A stretch of 5,205 nt of DNA from SLFT01 sp964493075. Lineage in GTDB: Bacteria; Hydrogenedentota; Hydrogenedentia; Hydrogenedentales; CAITNO01. Under the pieces are notes generated by a model. It was not told the DNA's origin. It did not search any database and was given only the letters and a program-made list of their open reading frames with translations. Location of the stretch: positions 1 through 5,205 of the forward strand of contig CAZBNU010000265.1 of assembly GCA_964493075.1 (NCBI GenBank). Reading direction: 5' to 3'. This document shows positions 4,954 through 5,205 of the stretch, in pieces (position 1 is the stretch's first letter; each line of letters begins with the position of its first letter). Both the position numbers and the translations under genes were made by a program.

Positions 4954-5034
4954 CTGTAGTAACGAAATATCGTCGAAAATCCGGACGACAGTCCAAAACC
5001 CCTGAATATACGCAATTTATTTTTCCTCTTGAAA

Positions 5035-5051
5035 TTGGCACAGCAATTGCT
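5035..5051 (+). promoter_or_regulatory. Sigma-54 (RpoN) promoter of the prepilin gene
   Basis: TTGGCAC (5035-5041) and TTGCT (5047-5051) form the -24 and -12 elements. The invariant GG (5037-5038) and GC (5049-5050) are separated by exactly 10 bp, as sigma-54 requires. Predicted transcription starts near 5062, giving a leader of about 79 nt. A 6-bp inverted repeat, TCAACT (5051-5056) and AGTTGA (5072-5077), spans the start point. Sigma-54 control of major pilin genes is known in Pseudomonas and Geobacter. Confidence 0.88.
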
Positions 5052-5140
5052 CAACTCCAACCGTAGTTTTTAGTTGAACCTTGTGTCTGATGTGTGTGTC
5101 GGTAGTCGGCATACAACAACCCCAATGGAGGATTTAGCTT

Positions 5141-5205
5141 ATGAAGAACAAAGGTTTCACCCTGATCGAACTGATGATCGTTGTCGCGATCATCGCCATC
5201 ATCGC
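5141..5205 (+). CDS. Type IV prepilin / type II secretion pseudopilin, N-terminus only (runs off window)
   Basis: Only the first 21 codons are present: MKNKGFTLIELMIVVAIIAII, followed by a partial codon. This is the class III prepilin signal: a short basic leader (residues 1-5), cleavage by prepilin peptidase between Gly5 and Phe6 with N-methylation of Phe, then Glu10 (Glu5 of the mature protein, needed for assembly) in a hydrophobic helix. GGAGG (5127-5131) lies 9 nt before ATG 5141. The N-terminus is nearly identical in type IV major pilins and type II secretion pseudopilins such as PulG/GspG, so the product cannot be decided here. The dedicated sigma-54 promoter leans towards a major pilin (PilA-like). 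The gene is divergent from rsmD. Confidence 0.93.
   Translation, partial: MKNKGFTLIELMIVVAIIAII

Larger units (their letters stand above)
4837..5140. other. Divergent control region between rsmD and the prepilin gene
   Basis: This 304-nt stretch contains no gene. From left to right it holds the rsmD leader with three 9-bp repeats, a possible rsmD promoter, two tandem palindromes, a sigma-54 promoter and the pilin leader with its ribosome site. Confidence 0.8.

Noticed and set aside
4923..5140. A riboswitch, tRNA or small RNA in the rsmD-pilin gap
   Set aside because: No cloverleaf, known riboswitch core or terminator was found. The visible structure is explained by the promoter and the tandem palindromes.

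Overview
The window shows ordinary bacterial chromosome of moderate GC content. It carries five complete genes on the minus strand and the first codons of a sixth on the plus strand. The hyper-conserved prepilin N-terminus, a sigma-54 (-24/-12) promoter, NrdR, RsmD and a bifunctional catalase-peroxidase all fit a Gram-negative, oxygen-exposed bacterium. Short GGACATAAR repeats (potentially encoding Gly-His-Lys-Gly) and a dispersed REP-like palindrome are reminiscent of large environmental genomes such as PVC-type bacteria. That placement is only an impression, and the sequence does not fix the taxonomy.

Layout in minus-strand reading order, from right to left. rsmD (4300-4836) encodes the 16S rRNA m2G966 methyltransferase. 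nrdR (3738-4187) follows, encoding the repressor of ribonucleotide reductase genes. Its own promoter overlaps the rsmD stop codon and carries two good NrdR-box matches exactly 42 bp apart. After the nrdR terminator (3611-3642) comes katG (1219-3414), a full-length catalase-peroxidase closed by a strong intrinsic terminator (1162-1197). Next is a toxin-first type II toxin-antitoxin operon of the HigBA/RelE class: toxin 579-935, antitoxin 2-574. It has a near-consensus promoter embedded in an imperfect inverted repeat.

Divergent from rsmD, a prepilin or pseudopilin gene begins at 5141 and runs off the right edge. It has a textbook sigma-54 promoter (5035-5051) and two tandem palindromes (4917-4953) about 110-145 bp upstream of the predicted start site, where an enhancer-binding activator would sit.

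Three non-coding stretches hold signals. 936-1161 contains the TA promoter and operator plus two inverted repeats of unknown role. 3415-3737 contains the katG leader and probable promoter, the nrdR terminator and the REP-like palindrome. 4837-5140 contains the divergent rsmD/pilin control region. The genes do not form one pathway: the window joins housekeeping genes (rsmD-nrdR), oxidative stress defence (katG), a TA module and the edge of a pilus or type II secretion locus. No clearly new biological system is visible. The most informative signals are regulatory: the sigma-54 pilin promoter with paired upstream palindromes, and the apparent NrdR autoregulation.
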